Source of the DNA: JAADHG01 sp964418645
GTDB taxonomy: Bacteria > Bacteroidota > Bacteroidia > Flavobacteriales > Flavobacteriaceae
Length of the DNA stretch: 55,465 bases
NCBI GenBank assembly: GCA_964418645.1
Contig: CAYQME010000013.1
Coordinates: 1 to 55,465 of the forward strand
Direction: 5' to 3'
Shown: positions 18,236 to 25,481 of the stretch, piece after piece
Layout: every line of letters starts with the position of its first letter
Numbering within the stretch: position 1 is the first letter of the stretch
Program-made: the position numbers and the translations under genes
The notes under the pieces: model-generated
Told to the model about the DNA's origin: nothing
The model's input: only the letters and a program-made list of their open reading frames with translations
The model's database searches: none

Positions 18236-19276
18236 TTAAAAATTAAATTCTTCTATAAATTTACTTATTAATTTTGGAACAGGATACTTTTGTATTTCAG
18301 AAATAGGAATCCCTTTTTGAGGAAGCTTATTTAATGCTATTATCCAAAATTTTGTATGCAAATGCTGGTGCGACAATTTATGGACAATATCCTTTGTATT
18401 ATATAGGCTATATTGAAACTTAGCTCCATCAATAAGAACTCTAATTTTTGAGTTAGCTTTAAACTGTTTTTGAGTTAAAGCCTTTGGGGTTTCTATTAAT
18501 GGAAATTGATACAAGTTTTGCCAAATCCCTTTTGTTGTTCTTTGCTCAAGTAAAGTTTTTTTATCTTCTGAAACAAACACCAAAAAATTAAAAAACTTTT
18601 TACTCACCTTAATTTTATTGATCTTAATAGGGAGGGCTTCAATTTTTTTCTGCGCTAATGCATTACAGCTATCTTGCAAAGGACAATCATTACAAATGGG
18701 GTTTTTAGGTTTACACTGTACAGCACCAAATTCCATGATAGCCTGATTGTAATCACCAATATTAGTGTGAGGCAATAAAGATTGTGCAAGCGCTTTAAAG
18801 TGCTTAATCCCTTGAGTAGAATTAATAGGAGTAGCAATACCATAATAACGAGACAAAACTCTATATACGTTTCCATCTACAACAGCTGTTGGTTCATTAA
18901 AACAAATGGAAGCTATTGCACTAGCTGTATAATCACCTACACCTTTAAGTGTTAATAAATCTTTATAGGTTTTAGGAAACTCCCCTTGTAATTCATTTAC
19001 TATATATTGTGCTGCATTATGTAAATGTCGTGCTCTTGAATAATATCCTAAACCTTGCCATAACTTTAATACCTGTTCTTCTTTAGCGTTTGCAAGGTCG
19101 AAAACAGTTGGAAAATTAGTCACAAAAGCTTTGTAATAAGGTAGTCCTTGTTTAATCTGGGTTTGTTGCAAAATAATTTCAGACAACCATATATAATATG
19201 GGTGCTTTGTTTCTCTCCATGGCAAATCTCTCTTAAATACTGAATACCAATGTATTAAAATTTTTGTAAAATTCAT
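18236..19276 (-). CDS. mutY: MutY A/G-specific adenine DNA glycosylase
   Basis: A 346-residue base-excision repair enzyme that removes adenine mispaired with 8-oxoguanine. It has WYSVFKRDLPWRETKHPYYIWLSEIILQQTQ (with the catalytic Glu region), a helix-hairpin-helix LKGVGDYTASAIAS with the essential Asp in AVVDGNVYRV, and a C-terminal [4Fe-4S] loop with four Cys (CKPKNPICNDCPLQDSC). A NUDIX-like 8-oxoG reading domain follows to the end, of family length. The cluster ties it functionally to the SUF operon in the same window. It is divergent from the HU gene. Confidence 0.96.
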   Translation of the reverse strand: MNFTKILIHWYSVFKRDLPWRETKHPYYIWLSEIILQQTQIKQGLPYYKAFVTNFPTVFDLANAKEEQVLKLWQGLGYYSRARHLHNAAQYIVNELQGEFPKTYKDLLTLKGVGDYTASAIASICFNEPTAVVDGNVYRVLSRYYGIATPINSTQGIKHFKALAQSLLPHTNIGDYNQAIMEFGAVQCKPKNPICNDCPLQDSCNALAQKKIEALPIKINKIKVSKKFFNFLVFVSEDKKTLLEQRTTKGIWQNLYQFPLIETPKALTQKQFKANSKIRVLIDGAKFQYSLYNTKDIVHKLSHQHLHTKFWIIALNKLPQKGIPISEIQKYPVPKLISKFIEEFNF

Positions 19277-19295
19277 TTTTTAATTATGAGAACCA

Positions 19296-19303
19296 CAAAA
19301 ATA
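19296..19303 (-). promoter_or_regulatory. Predicted -7 box of mutY
   Basis: TATTTTTG on the minus strand fits TAnnTTTG, 19 bases upstream of the mutY ATG, in the intergenic region shared with the divergent HU gene. Confidence 0.45.
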
Positions 19304-19345
19304 AACGTTTATTAAGTTAAAATTTAATGAATTAGGCTTGAAATA

Positions 19346-19379
19346 TTGAATTTAAAATACATATATTTGCATCCCTTAT
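19346..19379 (+). promoter_or_regulatory. Predicted HU promoter
   Basis: TATATTTG (19372-19379) matches the -7 consensus and a TTG at 19346-19348 lies 23 bases upstream as a possible -33 element. The ATG of the HU gene follows 32 bases later, giving a normal short leader. Confidence 0.55.
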
Positions 19380-19411
19380 AATTAATAGATAACCCTAAAA
19401 AATAATTAATA

Positions 19412-19702
19412 ATGACGAAGGCTGATATAGTAACAAAAATTTCTGAGAAATTAGGAATTGAAAAAGGTGATGTTCAAGCAACAGTAGAAACATTTATGAG
19501 TGAAGTTAAAACCTCTTTAGAAGGAGGCGACAATGTATACCTTAGAGGTTTCGGAAGTTTTATCATCAAAACAAGAGCAGAAAAAACAGGTAGAAATATA
19601 TCAAAAAATACAACTATCAAAATTCCAGCTCACAACATACCAGCATTTAAACCAGCAAAAGTTTTTGTAGAAAGTATAAAAGCTAATGTTGAGATTAAAT
19701 AA
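19412..19702 (+). CDS. hup: HU-type DNA-binding protein
   Basis: A 96-residue nucleoid protein of the HU/IHF family: MTKADIVTKISEKLG helix pair, the VYLRGFGSFIIKTRAEKTGRNI saddle, the beta-arm with the conserved proline in IKIPAHNIPAFKPAKVF, and a short C-terminal helix. It bends and compacts DNA as a dimer. It is followed within 40 bases by a tiny basic peptide gene and then a strong terminator. Confidence 0.95.
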   Translation: MTKADIVTKISEKLGIEKGDVQATVETFMSEVKTSLEGGDNVYLRGFGSFIIKTRAEKTGRNISKNTTIKIPAHNIPAFKPAKVFVESIKANVEIK

Positions 19703-19738
19703 AACATTAAAAAAGTATTAATAAAAAAAGCAGTATTT

Positions 19739-19828
19739 ATGCCAAGTGGTAAAAAAAGAAAAAGACACAAGGTAGCTACGCATAAGCGTAAAAAAAGACG
19801 ACGCGCTAATCGTCACAAAAAAAAGTAA
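19739..19828 (+). CDS. 29-residue Lys/Arg-rich peptide, probable small ribosome- or RNA-associated protein
   Basis: An ATG at 19739 opens a 29-codon frame ending TAA at 19828: MPSGKKRKRHKVATHKRKK continuing RRRANRHKKK. Almost two thirds of the residues are Lys, Arg or His, with no hydrophobic core, as in extended ribosomal-protein tails. It sits 36 bases after HU and directly before a perfect hairpin terminator whose stem begins at the next base, which argues that it is translated. A small protein of this kind is, in my memory, conserved at this HU-rng locus in Bacteroidetes. A Bacteroidetes-specific ribosomal protein named bL38 has been described, but I cannot say that this is it. Confidence 0.75.
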   Translation: MPSGKKRKRHKVATHKRKKRRRANRHKKK

Positions 19829-19867
19829 ATTGAAAAAGTAGTTGCGAAACTACTTTTTCAATTTTAT
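19829..19867 (+). terminator. Rho-independent terminator after HU and the basic peptide gene
   Basis: A perfect 15-bp stem (19829-19843 with 19848-19862) closes on a GCGA tetraloop of the stable GNRA class and is followed by a T-rich run. It starts one base after the stop codon of the 29-residue ORF. Confidence 0.9.
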
Positions 19868-20016
19868 TAAAATCGTTCTTTGATATTAAATTCATGTATA
19901 AATTGTGTTACTACCTTAGCATAATCATGAATTTTACAGATTAAAACCTGTGAATCAAAACAATATGTATAATCCATTTGTCTCGAATTTATTTGGGATG
20001 GATATAAATTAACTTT

Positions 20017-21564
20017 ATGAATAAAGAATTGATTATTCGTTCTAGTTCTAACAATGTTGATTTTGCCTTATTAAAAGATGGAAAACTTATTGAATTACAA
20101 AAAGATGAAGGAGGCAGTAATTTTTCGGTTGGTGATGTGTTTTTAGCCAAAACCCGGAAATCTGTAGCAGGACTAAATGCCGCATTTGTAAATGTGGGTT
20201 ATGAAAAGGATGCATTTTTGCATTATCATGATTTAGGCCCAAAACTCCCTTCCCTTTTAAAATTCGTAAAACGTGTAAGCACAGGTAAACTTAAAGATTA
20301 TTCTTTAAAAGATTTCCCATTTGAAAAAGATATTGATAAAGACGGCAGAATTGCTGACGCCTTAAAATCAAATCAATCTGCATTAGTGCAAATCGTTAAA
20401 GAACCAATATCTACAAAAGGACCAAGAATTAGTTCGGAGCTTTCAATAGCTGGTAGATATTTAGTTTTAGTTCCCTTTTCGGATCGTATTTCAATTTCTC
20501 AAAAAATTGAAAGTAGAAATGAAAAAGAACGCCTTAAACGATTGCTTAAAAGCATCACCCCTAAAGGATTTGGTGTTATTGTACGTACTGTAGCAGAAGG
20601 CAAAAAAGTAGCAGAACTAGACAGAGATTTACAAAATTTGTATGGTCGTTGGACCGCAATGTGTAAAAAGCTACAGAGAGCAAGTCACCCTAGTAAGGTG
20701 TTAGGAGAAATGAATAAAGCCTCTTCTATTTTAAGAGATATATTTAATGACTCATTTTCATCTATAATAATAGACGACGAAGCACTCTACATTCAAATTA
20801 AAGATTATGTGCAAGAAATTGCACCCAAAAAAGAATCAATAGTTAAGTTGTATCAGTCTAAAGTTCCTATTTTTGAAAAATATGGAATTGAAAGACAAAT
20901 TAAAACATCCTTTGGAAAAACCGTATCTATGGCTAAAGGCGCCTATCTTGTTATAGAACATACAGAAGCGCTACATGTTATAGATGTAAACAGCGGAAAC
21001 CGATCTAACAAAGCAAAAAACCAAGAGGATACAGCACTAGAAGTTAATTTAATTTCGGCTACCGAAATTGCCAGACAGTTACGTTTACGTGATATGGGCG
21101 GCATAATTGTAGTAGATTTTATTGATATGGGAAGTGCGGACAATAGGAGAAAGCTCTTTAATCATTTTCGTGACGAAATGGAAGATGACAGAGCTAAACA
21201 TAAAATTTTACCTCCTAGTAAATTTGGATTGATACAAATAACCAGACAACGCGTAAGACCGGAAATGAATATTAAAACCAGAGAGGACAATCCCAATGGG
21301 TTTAATGGCAAAGAGGTTGAAGCACCAATTGGAATCGTGCAAAAAATAGCACACGATCTGGAAATACTATTAAAAAAAGACTATAAAAAGATGACCTTAA
21401 ACACACATCCTTTTATAGCAGCCTATTTAACAAGAGGCTTTCCATCTATACGTTCAAAATGGTATTTTGAACATAAAAAATGGGTGAAAATATTACCAAG
21501 AGATGCTTACACATATTTAGAGTACCACTTTTCAGATAAAGATGGTAACACAATTAGATTATAA
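20017..21564 (+). CDS. rng: RNase E/G family ribonuclease
   Basis: A 515-residue endoribonuclease of the RNase G type, acting on rRNA precursors and mRNA 5' ends. Features in order: an S1-like RNA-binding segment (residues about 38-130, with VGDVFLAKTRKSVAGLNAAFVNVGYEKDAFLH), the 5'-sensor/RNase H-like part, and the catalytic metal-binding Asp residues in HVIDVNSGN and VVDFIDMGS. The zinc-link C-P-x-C-x-G that organises the E. coli dimer is missing: after ITRQRVRPEMNIKTRE the expected cysteines are absent and the whole protein has one Cys. It ends in a strong terminator. Confidence 0.94.
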   Translation: MNKELIIRSSSNNVDFALLKDGKLIELQKDEGGSNFSVGDVFLAKTRKSVAGLNAAFVNVGYEKDAFLHYHDLGPKLPSLLKFVKRVSTGKLKDYSLKDFPFEKDIDKDGRIADALKSNQSALVQIVKEPISTKGPRISSELSIAGRYLVLVPFSDRISISQKIESRNEKERLKRLLKSITPKGFGVIVRTVAEGKKVAELDRDLQNLYGRWTAMCKKLQRASHPSKVLGEMNKASSILRDIFNDSFSSIIIDDEALYIQIKDYVQEIAPKKESIVKLYQSKVPIFEKYGIERQIKTSFGKTVSMAKGAYLVIEHTEALHVIDVNSGNRSNKAKNQEDTALEVNLISATEIARQLRLRDMGGIIVVDFIDMGSADNRRKLFNHFRDEMEDDRAKHKILPPSKFGLIQITRQRVRPEMNIKTREDNPNGFNGKEVEAPIGIVQKIAHDLEILLKKDYKKMTLNTHPFIAAYLTRGFPSIRSKWYFEHKKWVKILPRDAYTYLEYHFSDKDGNTIRL

Positions 21565-21599
21565 AAAAAGCCCTTATTCGTAAGAATAAGGGCTTTTTT
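21564..21599 (+). terminator. Rho-independent terminator of rng
   Basis: A 16-bp perfect stem (21564-21579 with 21584-21599; core GCCCTTATTC/GAATAAGGGC) has a GTAA tetraloop and A/T-rich flanks. The A-run overlaps the rng stop codon. Confidence 0.93.
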
Positions 21600-21630
21600 G
21601 GGTTAAAAATATGGCTTTAAGGTAAGGGGA

Positions 21631-22296
21631 TTAAAACTTAAAAGCACCTAATGGTTTCCACCATATTTTTTTAATCTTTTTCAAAATGAAAAAATTGACT
21701 GCCTCATGTGTTAGAGGATCTGCTATTGAATATGCAACAATAGCGACATCTTTTTCTTTATTATAATATATGTTTTCTATGCGAACACTTGGAAACTCAT
21801 TAAGATTACTAATACTTTTATAATCTGGAATTCCACCATATTTTTTGTAATCAATATTATTATAATAAAAATTAGAATGCTCAAGAATAAATGTTCTTTC
21901 TGATATCTGTTTCAAATCTATTATTTGAATATCTTCTTCTTTATCATATTTTTTTATAAGAAAATTTAAATCTTCTTCACTTAAAATATTTTCATAATAT
22001 TTGAATGTGTCGGCTAGTGGACAGAAGATTCTTAATTTTAAGGTGTCTTTGCTGTATTTACAGATGCTATCAGATGTCTTGAAAGTCTTCTTATGTTGCC
22101 TATATTTGCCATTGAAAAGTTTAATAAAGTTTCTATTAAATAGATGTTTTTCAGTATAGGAAGAAATTTTCATCTGATTCAAAAAAACTTCTAATACTTC
22201 ATAATCTGTATTATCTAATGAAACTTTATTTAAATTTTCTTGTGATTTACAGGAGTAAAATAGTAAAAGAAATGTAAAAAATAAAAAGATTCTCAT
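21631..22296 (-). CDS. Hypothetical lipoprotein
   Basis: A 221-residue predicted lipoprotein (MRIFLFFTFLLLFYSCKSQ, Cys16) of unknown function. The mature part is rich in Lys, Asn and aromatic residues, with repeated YYN/DYKKYGG and NIYYNKEKDVAIVAYSIADP segments. I see no catalytic motif. The ATG at 22296 gives a clean signal peptide; an upstream ATG at 22314 would overlap the preceding gene. It starts 11 bases after the stop of the HELLH lipoprotein gene, so the two are probably co-transcribed and share any switch upstream of it. A partner or inhibitor role is possible but not shown. Confidence 0.75.
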   Translation of the reverse strand: MRIFLFFTFLLLFYSCKSQENLNKVSLDNTDYEVLEVFLNQMKISSYTEKHLFNRNFIKLFNGKYRQHKKTFKTSDSICKYSKDTLKLRIFCPLADTFKYYENILSEEDLNFLIKKYDKEEDIQIIDLKQISERTFILEHSNFYYNNIDYKKYGGIPDYKSISNLNEFPSVRIENIYYNKEKDVAIVAYSIADPLTHEAVNFFILKKIKKIWWKPLGAFKF

Positions 22297-22307
22297 AATT
22301 ATTAATA

Positions 22308-24056
22308 TTAGCAAGGATTACTTTTAGGGGTTATACCTCCTTGTGTACTATTGGTATCCTCAGCGTTGTTTGTATTAATTATTCTATTTCTATCAGCAGA
22401 TCCAGAAGGGAATAAAGCATTGAAAGTCCCTGTTCCAAAAAGGGCTCCCCAAGCTAAATCCTCATAATATTGATTGGGTTGTTGTGCTCCGTCCCATTCT
22501 TTTAGAGCATCTCTAAGAGGCTCAATAAATTTCCTTCCTATAATTTCGTGTTGTAGTTGATTAGGATTATTGTTATAAGTGTTATTAACAAGAGCATTCC
22601 AAAGCATTGGAAAATTCGTAACATCATTAGATCCCGTAAGAATAGTATCATCGACAAGACTAATAAAATAGGTGTGTAGTAATTCGTGCAATATTGTACG
22701 AGCTATAGCTATTTTTGTTGCTTGATTTACGTAACTAGGATTTATATGAGTTAAATAGTTGTAATCAATTGCATTCCCACCCGCATCTCTTTTCCAATCA
22801 GTTTCAGCAGCATTTCCAGGAACTGTTGGTGTACTGGCTTGTATTTCCCAATTATAAATAGAATTAGGAGCTCCAAATCGGGCTATAATTTTTGCTATGT
22901 CATTTTGTTGGAGTGGCTTTAGTTGAGTTAATATATTATTAGTGCAAGGATCAAGATTTGTTGATATAATGTTTTGTTCAATAAAAAAAGCTGATACAAA
23001 ATCCTCAAAAGAAAACTCATCACCATTTGCCCATGCTTCAATAACCTGTTCATCTAAAAGAATCGCGTCTGGAGTATAAACACCATTTAAACCATGATCT
23101 TCAAGGTAATAGTAAACTTTTGCTGTATTTGCATTATTATTTGAATCGCCAATATAACCTATTCCAGCAGCACTTAAAGTTAAGTTATTCTTTAAAGTAG
23201 ATCGCATAGTCTCCATACTTATAGGGTTAATGCCAATACCTCCATCAGGATTACTTGTGCAGTCAGGACATGTAGATGTAGTAGTTTCTTTTTGTGTTGA
23301 AGAAACCCTAAAACTAATTGGACAATTTATAACTAAAACATCAGGGATATGATCATGTGGTCCAACCAGTTCACCTTGACACCAACATGCAGGTTCCACA
23401 TCCCAAGTACATTCTGCACTCCCGCCAAAATCTGTGTCACTATCTCCTGAAGTTCCTCCATCTGAACCAACAGAACCATTGTCGGTTGTTGAACCTCCAC
23501 CTCCACTACCTCCTCCATCAACAGGTTGTGTTTCACAAGGAATGGGGTCTCCAAATTCATCAACATCTGGAGGACAAGTTTCTCCTGCAATTTTTGAAAA
23601 TTGCCCTTCTTGAAAATAATCGGTGTATTTATGTAATGAAACCTCTCCTTTGAAATAAGAAAACATCAAATCGTTAGAAATAAACTCATTAAGTTGAGTT
23701 TCGTCACATTTATATTTTAAAACAAAAGGAGTAATTATTTCTCCTGTTGGTGTTTTTCCAACTACTAAATTATAAAACTCACCAATAGGTGTGTCAGGAA
23801 ATCTAAAATTAAAGGAGTAATTGGCATTATTTAATGTGTCTATTATTTCTAGTATATTTTCCTCATCAAAAATAGCGTTATTAATTTCAGCTTCACCTTC
23901 AGTTGTTTGACTAAAAATGTTAGGATTGGTCTTTGTAATAAGAAAATTTTTAATCTTTGGAATTTCAGAGAGTGAAACCATGCGTTGTTGATATAACGAT
24001 TTTGTTATTTCTTCTTGGTTTATATTAGTAGTAATATCCTCTTTTTGGCAATTCAC
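22308..24056 (-). CDS. Putative surface lipoprotein with HELLH motif; native start out of frame (phase-OFF)
   Basis: The only in-frame start is a GTG at 24056, giving 582 residues beginning NCQKED. Upstream in the same frame lie codons for KSLLFLLLLTFVNC, a complete lipoprotein signal with no start codon. The natural ATG is at 24145 but lies out of frame because of a 7-base repeat; adding one unit (or removing two) makes one continuous lipoprotein. The mature start CQKED resembles the QKDDE export signal of surface lipoproteins in Capnocytophaga. Further in are a Gly/Ser/Asp-rich linker (about 175-205), a Cys-rich segment and HELLHTYF near residue 460, a zinc-protease-like HExxH, with a third ligand unproven. 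No family is recognised. The downstream lipoprotein gene follows by 11 bases. Confidence 0.75.
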   Translation of the reverse strand: MNCQKEDITTNINQEEITKSLYQQRMVSLSEIPKIKNFLITKTNPNIFSQTTEGEAEINNAIFDEENILEIIDTLNNANYSFNFRFPDTPIGEFYNLVVGKTPTGEIITPFVLKYKCDETQLNEFISNDLMFSYFKGEVSLHKYTDYFQEGQFSKIAGETCPPDVDEFGDPIPCETQPVDGGGSGGGGSTTDNGSVGSDGGTSGDSDTDFGGSAECTWDVEPACWCQGELVGPHDHIPDVLVINCPISFRVSSTQKETTTSTCPDCTSNPDGGIGINPISMETMRSTLKNNLTLSAAGIGYIGDSNNNANTAKVYYYLEDHGLNGVYTPDAILLDEQVIEAWANGDEFSFEDFVSAFFIEQNIISTNLDPCTNNILTQLKPLQQNDIAKIIARFGAPNSIYNWEIQASTPTVPGNAAETDWKRDAGGNAIDYNYLTHINPSYVNQATKIAIARTILHELLHTYFISLVDDTILTGSNDVTNFPMLWNALVNNTYNNNPNQLQHEIIGRKFIEPLRDALKEWDGAQQPNQYYEDLAWGALFGTGTFNALFPSGSADRNRIINTNNAEDTNSTQGGITPKSNPC

Positions 24057-24091
24057 GAAGGTTAAGAGAAGTAAAAATAATAAACTTTTAG

Positions 24092-24145
24092 CTAGTAGCT
24101 TGAGTTTGGTGTTTGGTGTTTGGTGTTTGGTGTTTGGTGTTTCAT
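24092..24145 (-). other. Short out-of-frame leader ORF created by the heptamer repeat
   Basis: ATG at 24145 reads MKHQTPNTKHQTPNSSY and stops at TAG (24092-24094) in this allele. The heptamer translated over three units gives the period KHQTPNT. The offset to the lipoprotein frame is 89 bases from ATG to the GTG at 24056; 89+7 and 89-14 are both multiples of three. Confidence 0.7.
24104..24142 (-). repeat. Heptanucleotide tandem repeat, 5.6 copies of GTTTGGT
   Basis: Five perfect copies of GTTTGGT (24104-24138) plus GTTT run without a mismatch, directly inside the 5' end of the coding region of the downstream lipoprotein gene. The unit length is not a multiple of three, so copy-number slippage changes the reading frame. 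Perfect identity of the units suggests recent or ongoing slippage. Confidence 0.95.
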
Positions 24146-24174
24146 ATAATAATAATTTTAGAAGGATTAATTAC

Positions 24175-24205
24175 CAAATATAAAACATTAGAAAATTTCT
24201 TACAA
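24175..24205 (-). promoter_or_regulatory. Promoter of the phase-variable lipoprotein operon
   Basis: TATATTTG (24175-24182, minus strand) plus TTG (24203-24205) with a 20-base spacer match the flavobacterial consensus. The predicted start near 24168 gives a leader of about 23 bases to the ATG at 24145. This supports that ATG, not the GTG at 24056, as the native start. Confidence 0.7.
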
Positions 24206-24223
24206 TACGTAACGATACGTATT
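24204..24223. promoter_or_regulatory. Interrupted palindrome at the -33 element (operator candidate)
   Basis: AATACGTA and TACGTATT form perfect 8-base arms around a 4-base spacer, overlapping the -33 TTG of the lipoprotein promoter. The position fits a dimeric regulator or activator. There is no T-run, so it is not a terminator. No regulator gene lies nearby. Confidence 0.45.
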
Positions 24224-24247
24224 TTTTAATTAAAAATTCATATTTAA

Positions 24248-24275
24248 CAGATTGCTTCGTTAAACTCGCAATGAC
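24248..24275. repeat. Short dispersed intergenic repeat of the GTCATTGCGAG/GCAATC type, copy 1
   Basis: Reads AGATTGCTTCGT ... TCGCAATGAC with GATTGC / GCAAT(G) inverted ends. This is the form of short repeats common in intergenic DNA of Bacteroidetes and other phyla. It lies just past the 3' end of the aldo/keto reductase gene; a second copy with a different centre lies beyond its 5' end at 25432-25471. Confidence 0.7.
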
Positions 24276-24280
24276 TGGTA

Positions 24281-25318
24281 TTAAGGTGCTGGATTAGGAT
24301 TAGTCCTATGAATGTCATTAATCTGCTCTAAAATATCTTTGCTTAGTTCTACATTAATACTATCAATATTTTCTTTTAGTTGCACCATAGTTGTTGCGCC
24401 AATAATATTACTTGCTACAAAAGGCTGTTGGGTTACAAAGGCTAAAGCCATTTGCGTTAAGCTTATATTGTTGTCTTCTGCTAATTGTAAATATTGTTGT
24501 GTGGCTTTAGTAGAGTTCTCACTACTATATCTTGCAAATGTTGGGAATAACTTTAACCGTGAATTTTTTGCTGCTGTACCTTTTATATATTTTCCTGAAA
24601 GCACTCCAAAAGCCAAAGGCGAATACGCCAATAATTTAATATTTTCTCTTATGGCTACTTCCGCCATATCGCCTTCAAAAACTCTGTTCAATAGCGAATA
24701 GGCATTTTGAATGGTTATCATTCTTGGTAAATCATGGGCTTTAAATTCTTCTAAATAACGCATAGTTCCCCACGCTTTTTCATTAGATAAGCCCACATGA
24801 CGAATTTTTCCTTCTTTAATAAAACTGTCAAGGGTATGAAGTATTTCATTAAAATTGTCCTGCCAAGGATCGTTTGGATTATAATTATAATTGCGTATGC
24901 CAAAGGTATTGGTTTGACGCTCTGGCCAATGCAATTGATATAAATCTATATAATCGGTTTGTAAACGTTTCAATTCTTTATGTATAGCATCTTTTATAGA
25001 TTCGGGGCTAAAACCTGTAGTTCTTATATGTGCTGTATAGTCCCCAGGACCAGCAATTTTTGAAGCTAAGATCACTTTGTCTCTATTTCCAGTTTTACGC
25101 AGCCAAGTCCCAATAATTTCGCTAGTTCTACCACTTGTTTTCGCTTCAGCTGGAACTGGATATAATTCTGCTGTATCAATAAAATTAATGCCTCGACTAA
25201 AAGCATAATCTAATTGTTCGTGTCCTTCAGCTTCTGTATTTTGATTTCCCCAAGTCATAGTGCCTAGGCAAATTTTGCTTATTTTAATATTGGTATTTGG
25301 TAGTGTTGTGTATTTCAT
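24281..25318 (-). CDS. Tas-like NADP(H)-dependent aldo/keto reductase
   Basis: A 345-residue cytosolic aldo/keto reductase close to E. coli Tas along its whole length: LGTMTWGNQNTEAEGHEQLDYA, the catalytic Asp/Tyr in FIDTAELYPVP, the Lys in VILASKIAGPG, DYIDLYQLHWPERQTNTFG with the His, and IIGATTMVQLKENIDSI near the NADPH-binding end. It reduces carbonyls with NADPH; the physiological substrate is unknown. It is flanked on both sides by copies of a short intergenic repeat. No partner gene is evident. Confidence 0.93.
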   Translation of the reverse strand: MKYTTLPNTNIKISKICLGTMTWGNQNTEAEGHEQLDYAFSRGINFIDTAELYPVPAEAKTSGRTSEIIGTWLRKTGNRDKVILASKIAGPGDYTAHIRTTGFSPESIKDAIHKELKRLQTDYIDLYQLHWPERQTNTFGIRNYNYNPNDPWQDNFNEILHTLDSFIKEGKIRHVGLSNEKAWGTMRYLEEFKAHDLPRMITIQNAYSLLNRVFEGDMAEVAIRENIKLLAYSPLAFGVLSGKYIKGTAAKNSRLKLFPTFARYSSENSTKATQQYLQLAEDNNISLTQMALAFVTQQPFVASNIIGATTMVQLKENIDSINVELSKDILEQINDIHRTNPNPAP

Positions 25319-25376
25319 ATTATAGATTGTTAGAGCACTTCGCTATTAGACTTTTAGATGAAAGGCTAAAGATAAA

Positions 25377-25410
25377 AAACCTTTCAGAATTTAATTACTC
25401 CGAAAGGTTT
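25377..25410 (-). terminator. Rho-independent terminator of the OmpA-family operon
   Basis: On the minus strand AAACCTTTC pairs with GAAAGGTTT across a 16-base loop and is followed by a run of T. It lies 72 bases past the stop of the OmpA-family gene, beyond an intergenic repeat. Confidence 0.7.
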
Positions 25411-25431
25411 AAATAAGTTAGTTTCTTAAAA

Positions 25432-25471
25432 CAGATTGCCACAGTACACTTTTAGTGTACTTCGCAATGAC
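25432..25471. repeat. Short dispersed intergenic repeat, copy 2, with central palindrome
   Basis: Ends AGATTGCC and TTCGCAATGAC match copy 1 at 24248-24275. The centre holds a perfect 8-bp palindrome AGTACACT-TTT-AGTGTACT. A shared frame with different centres is typical of a mobile hairpin element. Confidence 0.75.
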
Positions 25472-25481
25472 AAATTAGAGA

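Noticed and set aside
23333..23653. Overlapping frames on both strands within the Gly/Ser-rich linker
   Set aside because: These are low-complexity shadows of the lipoprotein gene.
24056..24058. GTG as the true start of the HELLH lipoprotein
   Set aside because: It removes the signal peptide encoded just upstream in the same frame and ignores the promoter and ATG further upstream; used only because it is the sole in-frame start in this allele.
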